Made by a program: the position numbers and the translations under genes
The notes under the pieces: model-generated
Told to the model about the DNA's origin: nothing
What the model saw: the letters and a program-made list of their open reading frames with translations, nothing else
The model's database searches: none
Shown here: one piece after another, positions 55,352-64,000 of the stretch
How the letters are laid out: each line of letters starts with the position of its first letter
How positions within the stretch are numbered: position 1 is the stretch's first letter
Assembly (NCBI GenBank): GCA_032433765.1
Contig: JAVIAB010000059.1
Coordinates: forward strand, 57,922,103-57,986,102
From: Megaustenia siamemsis
Lineage: Eukaryota > Mollusca > Gastropoda > Stylommatophora > Ariophantidae
Reading direction: 5' to 3'
DNA length: 64,000 nucleotides

Positions 55352-55407
55352 CGGTTTAAAAGATATTGATTTTTAAAGTTGGGCAAGACTTATGAAACAA
55401 GCTATAG
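55352..55407. repeat. Right terminal inverted repeat of the DDE transposon
   Basis: The complement begins CTATAGCTTGTTTCATAA and contains TTGCCCAACTTTAAAA and AAACCG, matching the left end without gaps. Confidence 0.65.
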
Positions 55408-55749
55408 AATTTTCCCAATAACCATAATTTTGCGAACTGGTGGGTTCAGGTGTTGGGCGGGAGCTTATTCCAGGATGAAAGTTGTAGTGACTTTTTTCTT
55501 CTCCTTTTTTTTTATATTTAAATGAAAACAAAATGAAGTCAATAAATATGTTTTTTCCGAGAAGTGTTGTGGGAGTTAACGGGAGCAAACATGTTCGTCT
55601 AGATGAACGTTATGAGGCGTGCTTTATGGGCAGATTTTACTGCTGGTTGTTCTGTTGTGGGTTAACAGCAGTGACAACATCCAGGAGGATATGGTCAAAG
55701 AGACCATAGTTGCAGCGTTGATTAGCAAGAAGATAAACATGCTGGGACA
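55408..55749. other. No recognisable gene
   Basis: Nothing recognised between the transposon and the 69-bp array. Confidence 0.5.
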
Positions 55750-57470
55750 GTCCTTCTCTCTTGTTAGAGATTGTAGACTTTGATGTAGTAGATTGTTATT
55801 GAGAAGATAAATTGCCGCGGTATTCCTTCTTGTTAGAGATTGTAGACTTTGATGTAGTAGATTGTTATTGAGAAGATAAATTGCCGGGGTATTCCTTCTT
55901 GTTAGAGATTGTAGACTTTGATGTAGTAGATTGTTATTGAGAAGATAAATTGCCGGGGTATTTCTTCTTGTTAGAAATTGTAGACTTTGATGTAGTAGAT
56001 TGTTATTGAGAAGATAAATTGCCGCGGTATTCCTTCTTGTTAAAGATTGTAGACTTTGATGTAGTAGATTGTTATTGAGAAGATAAATTGCCGGGGTATT
56101 TCTTCTTGTTAGAAATTGTAGACTTTGATGTAGTAGATTGTTATTGAGAAGATAAATTGCCGCGGTATTCCTTCTTGTTAAAGATTGTAGACTTTGATGT
56201 AGTAGATTGTTATTGAGAAGATAAATTGCCGGGGTATTCCTTCTTGTTAGAGATTGTAGACATTGATGTAGTAGATTGTTATTGAGAAGATAAATTGCCG
56301 GGGTATTCCTTCTTGTTAGAGATTGTAGACATTGATGTAGTAGATTGTTATTGAGAAGATAAATTGCCGGGATATTCCTTCTTGTTAGAAATTGTAGACT
56401 TTGATGTAGTAGATTGTTATTGAGAAGATAAATTGCCGGGGTATTCCTTCTTGTTAGAAATTGTAGACTTTGATGTAGTAGATTGTTCTTGAGAAGATAA
56501 ATTGCCGAGGTATTCCTTCTTGTTAGAAATTGTAGACGTTGATGTAATAGATTGTTTTATTGAGAAGATAATTGGCCGGGGTATTCCTTCTTGTTAGAGA
56601 TTGTAGACGTTGATGTAATAGATTGTGTTATTGAGAAGATGAATTGCCGGGTTATTCCTTCTTGTTAGAGATTGTAGACGTTGATGTAATAGATTGTTTA
56701 GAGAAGATAAATTGCCGCGGTATTCCTTCTAGAGATTTGTTAGAGATTATAGACGTTGATGTAGCCAATTGTTATTGAGAAGATAAATTGCCGGGGTATT
56801 TCCTTCTTGTTAGAGATTGTAGACGTTGATGTAGTATATTGTGTTATTGAGAAGATAAATTGCCGGGGTATTCTTTCTTGCTAGAGATTGTAGACGTTGA
56901 TGTTAGTATATTGTGTTATTGAGAAGATAAATTGCCGGGGTATTTCCTCTTGTTAGAGATTGTAGACGTTGATGTAGTATATTGTGTTATTGAGAAGATA
57001 AATTGCCGGGGTATTTCTTGCTCTTGTTAGAGATTGTAGACGTTGATGTAGTATAGTCAATGTGTTATTGAGAAGATAAATTGCCGCGGTATTCCTTCTT
57101 GTTAGAGATTGTGAACGTTGATGTAGTAGATTGTTATTGAGAAGATAAATTGCCGGGGTATTCCTTCTTGTTAGAGATTGTAGACGTTGATGTAATAGAT
57201 TGTTTTATTGTGAAGATAAATTGCCGGGGTATTCCTTCTTGTTAGAGATTGTAGACGTTGATGTAGTAGATTGTGTTATTGAGAAGATAAATTGCCGGCG
57301 TATTCCTTCTTGTTAGAGATTGTAGACGTTGATGTAATAGATTGTGTATTGAGAAGATAAATTGCCGGGATATTCCTTCTTGCTAGAGATTGTAGACGTT
57401 GATGCAGTCAATTGTTATTGAAAAGATAAACTTGCTGGGGGTAATTCTTCTCTCTTGTTAGAGATAACAA
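55750..57470. repeat. 69-bp minisatellite, about 25 units
   Basis: Units contain TTGTTAGAGATTGTAGACTT, TGATGTAGTAGATTGTTATT, GAGAAGATAAATTGCCGGGG and TATTCCTTC. Early units (55750-56500) have GACTTTG and are homogeneous; later units carry GACGTTG and indels. An alternation of TTAGAAATTG and TTAAAGATTG units around 55970-56220 forms a 138-bp dimer. Confidence 0.95.
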
Positions 57471-57494
57471 ATTTTGATTTAGACATTGAAAAGA

Positions 57495-58230
57495 TATAGA
57501 GATAAATGAAACAATATGGATTTGTGGAAGGAAAGGGCACCAATAATGCAATATACCTCCTAAGAACATTGACAGAAAGCGCTATAGAGGTAAAGAAAGA
57601 TCAATAAATATGCTTTATTGACTACATAAAAGCATTTGACAAAGTAAAGCATGTGGAAATATCAATATGCTGGAGACATTAAACATTAATAGCATGAATC
57701 TGCAAATCATAAAAAAACATGTACTGGCAACAAACAGCAGCCATAAAAATTAGCAACCAAACAGGACAGTTCCAATATATAAAACAAGGAGTCAGACATG
57801 GCTGTGTTCTGCTGCGGGATCTGTTTTCACTTTACAGCGAGCATATTATGAAATCAATAGTAGACAAAAAAGGAATTGAAGTCAACGGTCACAACATAAA
57901 TAATTTGAGATATGCGTATGATACAGCCTCAATATCAGAGACAGAGAATGAACTACAAGAAATGATAGACATAATAGTAAAAGAAAGCAACAAAAAGTTA
58001 TCAGTCTGAATAGTAAGAAAACAGAGGTAATGGGTGATATCAAATAAACAATCATCACCATCATGCAGCATCAAAATAAACAGGACAAATCTGAAACAAG
58101 TGATATTGACAACGCGTCAAATACTTGAGCACAATAATAACATCAGATGGAAGATGCACCACAGAAATAAAAAGCAGAATAGCTCAGGCCAAAATAGCAT
58201 TTCAGAAAATGAAAAACGTCTGATGCATAT
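57495..58230 (+). mobile_element. LINE reverse-transcriptase fragment, decayed
   Basis: The plus strand reads MKQYGFVEGKGTNNAIYLLR, a stop, then CFIDYIKAFDKVKHVEI (RT finger/palm), and in frame 57719-58009 GVRHGCVLLRDLFSLYSEHI, then NNLRYAYDTASIS. The catalytic box reads YAYD instead of YADD, so the active site is destroyed. Afterwards ITSDGRCTTEIKSRIAQAKI-like sequence leads to 58220. It is followed by a CA/TA microsatellite. Confidence 0.88.
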
Positions 58231-58261
58231 ATTTAAATGTATATAATAATGTATGTATTAT

Positions 58262-58263
58262 AT

Positions 58264-58318
<55 letters not shown>
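58262..58318. repeat. CA/TA compound microsatellite
   Basis: Short CA run followed by about 20 TA units. Confidence 0.95.
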
Positions 58319-58425
58319 AAGAGGATTAGGGGGTGAGGCGCGAGAGATACATGTACATACTTTAAGAGGATTGGGGGGGGGGGGGGGGGGCGAGAGGCAA
58401 CATGTACATACTTTAAGAGGATGGG
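58315..58425. repeat. About 50-bp tandem repeat, three units, with a long G-run
   Basis: CTTTAAGAGGATTGG, a G-rich segment, GCGAGAG and CATGTACATA recur three times; the middle unit has a G-run of about 18 (58373-58390). Confidence 0.85.
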
Positions 58426-58429
58426 TGAT

Positions 58430-58562
58430 GGCGGAACCCGTCCTCCAATCTAATTCGTGTTGTGGGGAGGGGGAAGAGATATTCGCCACATTTAGAGAAT
58501 TGAACCTGGACCTACCTAAATATTAGACGAGCTCTCTAACTACTTCGCTAACAGCTCAAGTA
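58430..58562 (-). mobile_element. tRNA-derived SINE head
   Basis: The complement has a B box (AGGTTCAATTCTC) and an A-box-like TAGCGAAGTAGTTAGAG at tRNA spacing. Confidence 0.7.
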
Positions 58563-58589
58563 CAAGGGACATAGTCGTTAATTATGTTC

Positions 58590-58850
58590 ATCATTGAGTG
58601 CCGTCTCCGCATCGAAGGTTTGCTACTATAAAGCGCCTTCCCGCTCTGTCTCTTTGCTTGATACTGCAGGCTGACCCATGTTAGTCTTGGTCTGCCTCTG
58701 GCTCTGTTACCTTGTATTTTCTATTCCATGATAAATTTTAGTAGGCTGCTGTGTCTTTTAACGTGCCCCACAAATCTTATCTGTCTTGTTTGAATTGTGT
58801 TTAGTAGTTGTTTTTTTTTTTTCATTTTTAGTTTTAAGGCTTTATTTTTC
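58590..58850 (-). mobile_element. LINE 3' end (family A), fragment
   Basis: CATCATTGAGTGCCGTCTCC is the complement of the family A end at 300-330. Further blocks (CTCTGTCTCT, TTAGTCTTGGTCTGCCTCTG, AACGTGCCCCACAAAT) match the copies at 24838 and 36140. Confidence 0.85.
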
Positions 58851-58879
58851 TTTTCTTTCAATATAATTCTGCGCTTCAC

Positions 58880-59785
58880 CATCATCAGTTACAGTGCCTG
58901 GTGGCGTAGGTGATCATGTCCCTGCACAACTTTCGATCTCAAAAGCTATTTATCATTTCCGTTGTTGACCTTCTGCCAAACAATTCTCTTAAGCCTTCTG
59001 GTATCTTTTCTCTTTGCTTCTTTCTTTCCCTTCGTCCCTTGATTTTCCCAGTTGTTACAATATATTCCAGCTGTTCCCTTCTCGTTACTTGGCCAAAAAA
59101 TGATGATTGTTTCTTCAAAATATTAGAAATTAGCTCTCTTTTTGCTTTGGCCTCTCTCAGAGCGTTTTCATTACTCTCCTTAGCTGTCCATGGCATTCTC
59201 AATATTCTTATGTAAAACCACATTTCTACAGTTTCCAATAATTTTCTTATCTGTTGTCCTATTGTCCATGATTCACATTCATATGTTAAGACTGGCTCTA
59301 CATAACATTTAAGAAACCTTTTTCATTTCTTATTCTTCTGTCCACATTACAAAGGCCTCATTTTCTGTTCTGTTTTCTTGTCTAAAGTTCATGTTTCTGC
59401 ACCATACTGGAACATTGAGAAGATATAACATTTTGCTATTCTTAGTTTTAGTCCTGGTGTTATTTGTTTTGATGCTAGTATATTTTTCATGGCATTAAAA
59501 TTACTTTTTGTCATTCTTGTTCTTTTGTTTATTTTAGTTTTACTTTTTTCATCACTGGTTGTAGTGTGTCCAAGGTAGTTATAGCTTTGAACTGTCTCCA
59601 GGTCTATTCCTTCCGCTTTGATATCCACTTGTAGGTTTTGAGTATTTGCTTTGTTTATGATCATAGTTTTAGTCTTTTTTTAATATCCATATCTAATCCG
59701 TATTTTTTTTCTTGTCGTATTTATAACATTAAGTAATTGTTGTAGATCTTCAGGAGTCTCTGCTAGTAATACAGTATCATCAGCT
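58880..59785 (-). mobile_element. LINE (family B): RT edge to 3' end, broken
   Basis: Minus strand from 59785: the YADD-box complement is cut at its edge (59775), followed by post-RT sequence (frame 59664-59389: SYNYLGHTTTSDEKSKTKIN, then NILASKQITPGLKLRIAKCY) and the C-terminal tail (59238-58939: MWFYIRILRMPWTAKESNEN, SSFFGQVTRREQLEYIVTTG). It ends at a CATCATC tail (58878-58886). The family A fragment sits directly 3' of it. Confidence 0.87.
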
Positions 59786-60480
59786 TATAATTAATACTTA
59801 TGCTACTATGTATACTTTTGTTATTAATTAATTGTTATTAATTTCTATTTTACATTATCCATGAATTCTTATGAGGGTGTATATACAAAACATGGACATT
59901 GAAAGAAAAGCAGCGATATAATATTATGCGTACCAGCAATCATAAAAATCCTAGCTTTACTACAATCAAGTGCATCATTACACTGTGACTTGACCCATGT
60001 GCCATCTATATTCCTGGTCTGACCCGTGTCTCCCCAACTTTTATCTCATCCCTTAACTCTCTCCCTTATTTAGGCCTACAATGAGCTCATCCATCTCTTC
60101 TCAGTGACAGTTGCTCGTGCTTCCTCTATTTTCTATAGATTATGTATTCATCGTTTACTCCGCTCGATTATTCATCATTCCGAGACTGATATTTGGCTGT
60201 AAATCGTAGGCATATCTTTTTTTTTTTTTTATTCCTTGCATCAGCTCGCCTGGCTTCTGTATTTGGCATAGCTCTTATCTCAACCTTTCTCATTTGTCAT
60301 CACAGGCAGTCCTTATTTATCGCGGGGCTCGTATACGCTCTCTACGGCTGGACTATGGATAAATACTTTACAAGGAACATCGGGGACGGGAGTGGGGTAG
60401 AAAGAGTGTGTATTTGTTTTGTTTTTTTATGTTTAGAGGAAGAGATAATCGAGAAGAGAAAGGGGGAGAGGGGTATTTAG
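59786..60480. other. No firm gene; one possible exon
   Basis: At 60300-60305 TCACAG resembles a splice acceptor and is followed by an open stretch (60306-60395) coding SLFIAGLVYALYGWTMDKYF in one frame, with GAGTGGGGTAGAAAG beyond. I cannot match it to a family, and no clear donor follows. It may simply be the unique edge of the next minisatellite. Confidence 0.3.
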
Positions 60481-62640
60481 AAGTCGGTGGTAGGACAAAG
60501 ATGATTTAATCTGGACAACAGGTAAAGTTGGGAGGGGAAGGTATTTAGAAGTCGGTGGTATGAAGATGATTTAGTCTGGACGACAGGAAGAAGGGGGGGG
60601 GAGAGGAGGTATGAAGATAATTTAGTCTAGACGACAGGAAGAAACAGGGTGGGGGGGTTTAGAAGTCGGTGGTATGAAGATGATTTAATCTGGACGACAG
60701 GAAGAGACGGGGGGGGGGAGGTATTTAGAAGTCGGTGGTATGAAGATGATTTAGTCTGGACGACAGGAAGAGACGGGGGGGGGGGGGTATTTAGAAGTCG
60801 GTGATATGAAGATGATTTAGTCTGGACGACAGGAAGAGACGGGGGGGGGGAGGTATTTAGAAGTCGGTGATATGAAGATGATTTAGTCTGGACGACAGGA
60901 AGAGACGGGGGGGGGGAGGTATTTAGAAGTCGGTGATATGAAGATGATTTAGTCTGGACGACAGGAAGAGACGGGGGGGGGAGGAGGTATTTAGAAGTCG
61001 GTGATATGAAGATGATTTAGTCTGGACGACAGGAAGAGACGGGGGGGGGGAGGTATTTAGAAGTCGGTGATATGAAGATGATTTAGTCTGGACGACAGGA
61101 AGAGACGGGGGGGGGGGGAGGTATTTAGAAGTCGGTGATATGAAGATGATTTAGTCTGGACGACAGGAAGAGACGGGGGGGGGAGGTATTTAGAAGTCGG
61201 TGATATGAAGATGATTTAGTCTGGACGACAGGAAGAGACGGGGGGGGGAGGTATTTAGAAGTCGGTGATATGAAGATGATTTAGTCTGGACGACAGGAAG
61301 AGACGGGGGGGGGGAGAGAAGGATATGAAGATGATTTAGTCTAGACGACAGGAAGAACGGGGGGGGGGGGTTTAGAAGTCGGTGATATGAAGATGATTTA
61401 GTCTGGACGACAGGAAGAGACGGGGGGGGGAGGTATTTAGAAGTCGGTGGTATGAAGATGATTTAGTCTGGACGACAGGAAGTGACGGGGGGGGGGGGGG
61501 GTATTTAGAAGTCGGTGATATGAAGATGATTTAGTCTGGACGACAGGAAGTGACGGGGGGGGGGGGGGGTATTTAGAAGTCGGTGATATGAAGATGATTT
61601 AGTCTGGACGACATGAAGAGACGGGGGGGGGGAGGTATTTAGAAGTCGGTGATATGAAGATGATTTAGTCTGGACGACAGGAAGAGACGGGGGGGGGGGG
61701 GAGGAGGTATTTAGAAGTCGGTGATGTGAAGATGATTTAGTCTGGACGACAGGAAGAGACGGGGGGGGGGGAGGTATTTAGAAGTCGGTGATATGAAGAT
61801 GATTTAGTCTGGACGACATGAAGAGGGACGGGGGGGGGGAGGTATTTAGAAGTCGGTGTGTGAAGATGATTTAGTCTGGACGACAGGAAGAGACGGGGGG
61901 GGGGAGGTATTTAGAAGTCGGTGATATGAAGATGATTTAGTCTGGACGACATGAAGTGAGGGGGGGGGGGAGGTATTTAGAAGTCGGTGATATGAAGATG
62001 ATTTAGTCTGGACGACAGGAAGTGACGGGGGGGGGGGAGGTATTTAGAAGTCGGTGGTATGAAGATGATTTAGTCTGGACGACATGAAGTGACGGGGGGG
62101 GGGAGGTATTTAGAAGTCGGTAGTGTGAAGATGATTTAGTCTGGACGACATGAAGTGACGGGGGGGGGGGGGGATTTAGAAGTCGGTAGTATGAAGATGA
62201 TTTAGTCTGGACGACATGAAGTGACGGGGGGGGGGGGAGGTATTTAGAAGTCGGTAGTGTGAAGATGTTTTAGTCTGGACGACATGAAGTGACGGGGGGG
62301 GGGGGGGAGGTATTTAGAAGTCGGTAGTGTGAAGATGATTTAGTCTGGACGACATGAAGTGACGGGGGGGGGGGGGGGGTATTTAGAAGTCGGTAGTGTG
62401 AAGATGATTTAGTCTGGACGACATGAAGAGACGGGGGGGGGGGGTTATTTAGAAGTCGGTAGTGTGAAGATGATTTAGTCTGGACGACATGAAGAGACGG
62501 GGGGGGGGGGTTATTTAGAAGTCGGTAGTGTGAAGATGATTTAGTCTGGACGACATGAAGAGACGGGGGGGGGGGGGTATTTAGAAGTCGGTAGTGTGAA
62601 GATGATTTAGTCTGGACGACAGGTAGAGTTCGGAAACCCT
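60480..62640. repeat. About 65-bp minisatellite, about 33 units, each with a 7-17 nt G-run
   Basis: Units contain GTATTTAGAAGTCGGTGATA, TGAAGATGATTTAGTCTGGA, CGACAGGAAGAGACG and then a G-run whose length differs in almost every unit. From about 61610 the variant CGACATGAAG(T/A)GACG appears, and after 62100 GGTAGTGTGAAG replaces GGTGATATGAAG. The variant front therefore moves along the array. On the plus strand there are more than 30 G-tracts in 2.1 kb. Confidence 0.95.
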
Positions 62641-62664
62641 AACTATTTTTTTTTTGGTTTTTGT

Positions 62665-62695
<31 letters not shown>

Positions 62696-62914
62696 GGGCG
62701 GGGTAATTGTTAAATTAGAAGAAAATGAAAGTCAAATAAACGCGAGAGAAATCAATGAATGTCTCATTCATGTGCTAGTGAGGAACGTTCCATAGCATTG
62801 TAGTGAGGAGAAAAGCAACAGTGACAACTAGGGAAACACAGGCGGTCATAAACTTGAGCTTACGCTGAATCTTCTATCTTCTTTTCTTTTCTCTTTCTCA
62901 CTGATACTGAAAAG
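62641..62914. other. No gene; long poly-T
   Basis: T-runs at 62648-62655 and 62668-62694; nothing else recognised. Confidence 0.6.
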
Positions 62915-63400
62915 GTGTCATGGTTGTATCATTTGTCGTTCTTGAGCTGCTCGAACTGTCTGAATTAGTGATTTTCCTTTGTTGTTACATGTCTCTGTCA
63001 CTGCATCTATCCATCTTATTCTAGGTCTTCCTCTTGGTCTTTTTCCATGCATTCTCGAGAAGAACGCCCTTGATGGTGAGAATTCATTCTGACCAAGTGG
63101 CCCAACCATTTAAGTTGTTGCTCTATATATTCTTGGCAGGGTTTTATTCCTACCATTTTTCTTATGGTCTCATTTGGTATTCTATCTCTTTTTGTGTTGT
63201 TTCTTACTTTTCTCAAGCATCCCATCTCACATGTATTGATCTTTCTTAAATGTGATTTAGATAGGGTCAATATTTGACTTTCATAGCACAAAGTTGGTAT
63301 GAAAATGCTATTTATCATTTGTTTTTTAGCTGCTATAGAAATGTTTGGATGTCTTAACAATGGTGAAAGCTGGTATGTGACAGCATTTGCTTTTTGTATA
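62915..63400 (-). mobile_element. LINE 3' end (family F), one frameshift
   Basis: Minus strand: frame 63360-63016 contains INSIFIPTLCYESQILTLSK, INTCEMGCLRKV, then IKPCQEYIEQQLKWLGHLVR. After a frameshift near 63080, frame 63109-62918 gives FFSRMHGKRPRGRPRIRWID and AVTETCNNKGKSLIQTVRAA. This is the C-terminal tail of yet another non-LTR lineage, different from families A-E in motif detail. The RT domain is absent. One break only makes this a relatively young copy. Confidence 0.87.
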
Positions 63401-63419
63401 AGCCTGCGCTGAATATGTG

Positions 63420-63780
63420 GACTAAAATGGTATCATATGGTCAGTGTGGTGTTGCGTTGTCAAGAGTTGCCATCACAGCACTCTGGACAAACACATAGGT
63501 GCTCATTTGTGACTTCAACAGTTGACGAAATGTGCCATATCCTGTCAATAGAATCAGCTTCATAAGAATAAGGAATTTCCCACATCCGCTCCACTACTTG
63601 TCACACCACTTCCAAAAATGCATCGGTAAATTCTATTGACAAGGTCGCTCCGTGCACGTCCTACCCGAATACACAGGCGACGAATCCCAACTTCCTTAGT
63701 TGCCTCTTAAACATGCGTGGCAGGTAAAAGTGGCATGTTCTTTTCTTCCCTCAGCGTGGTGGCCCAGTTAGCCACACAAG
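63420..63780. repeat. Dispersed repeat sharing a CCTCTTA tail block with 11800-12030
   Basis: From 63693 CCTTAGTTGCCTCTTAAACA is followed by a GCGTGGCAGG segment, TTCTTTTCTTCCCTCA and GTGGCCC, the same order as at 11934-12012. It is probably a SINE 3' domain; a tRNA-like head was not identified. Confidence 0.5.
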
Positions 63781-64000
63781 ATTGACGAAATGTGTGTACA
63801 ATGATTGTCCTAATCGCGCTGCTTGTACCCACTCAAGCTAATCTTCCTAGGTTATCTTTATTATTTGATAAATCGTTACATATTCAACACCGCCACATTC
63901 TAACTGATAGCCGTATCGTTTTTGTTTTTTGTTTTTTTAACTAGAAGTAGTTGTCGTCCTTGTGCATGTCATCGTCACCACATGCACAGCCAAGACCAGC
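63781..64000. other. No recognisable gene
   Basis: Unremarkable sequence to the window edge. Confidence 0.45.

Larger units (their letters stand above)
53286..55407 (-). mobile_element. Tc1/mariner-IS630-type DNA transposon with intact transposase
   Basis: A unit of about 2.1 kb: imperfect terminal inverted repeats (53286-53341 and 55352-55407) enclose one long minus-strand gene (53743-55020). The inverted repeats align without gaps, about 40 of 56 positions identical by my count, starting CTATAGCTYGTTTCA at both ends. No clean TA duplication was seen outside, so the true ends may lie a few bases further out. Its base composition resembles the surroundings. Confidence 0.7.

Overview
This is eukaryotic, repeat-dominated, mostly intergenic or intronic DNA. 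There are no operons and no bacterial gene structure. What can be recognised is one spliced exon, about twenty fragments of non-LTR retrotransposons (LINEs) from at least six lineages, roughly fifteen tRNA-derived SINE copies or parts, one intact cut-and-paste transposase, one probable piggyBac-type MITE, and twelve separate minisatellites. The minisatellites add up to about 16.5 kb by my own addition, about a quarter of the window. The single convincing host exon (44040-44178) encodes part of heparan sulfate 2-O-sulfotransferase, an animal enzyme. The LINE C-termini, the SINE types and the very high minisatellite load suggest a lophotrochozoan, most likely a gastropod mollusc. The phylum is an inference and was not tested.

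Layout. 1-6.4 kb: LINE 3' ends, simple repeats and a SINE. 6.5-11.3 kb: a giant 27-bp pyrimidine-rich minisatellite, flanked by pieces of the dispersed repeat from which it probably grew. 13.2-15.3 kb: a 22-bp minisatellite with a trimeric higher-order pattern. 16-25 kb: LINE pieces (including endonuclease and reverse-transcriptase parts), a TTAA-flanked MITE, and 40-bp and 86-bp arrays. 25.3-26.9 kb and 33.2-34.8 kb: two independently inserted, opposite-orientation copies of a 1.6-kb retroposon carrying a broken cysteine-rich, N-glycosylation-rich reading frame; each copy is flanked by its own 10-bp target-site duplication. 30.1-31.8, 34.9-35.4 and 37.8-39.1 kb: further minisatellites. 40-44 kb: LINE and RNase H fragments, then the sulfotransferase exon. 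45.7-50.3 kb: 47-bp, CT/CTGT and 24-bp arrays. 53.3-55.4 kb: a Tc1/mariner-IS630-type transposon with an intact 425-residue DDE transposase and 56-bp imperfect terminal inverted repeats. 55.7-57.5 kb: a 69-bp array. 57.5-59.8 kb: LINE fragments. 60.5-62.6 kb: an array of about 65-bp units, each carrying a 7-17 nt G-run. 62.9-63.4 kb: another LINE 3' end.

The host gene and the mobile DNA share no visible pathway. Sequence around the exon is probably intron of the sulfotransferase gene, filled by successive insertions. The best candidates for something undescribed are the 1.6-kb retroposon family with its extracellular-type reading frame, and the minisatellite that appears to have expanded from a single unit inside a dispersed element.
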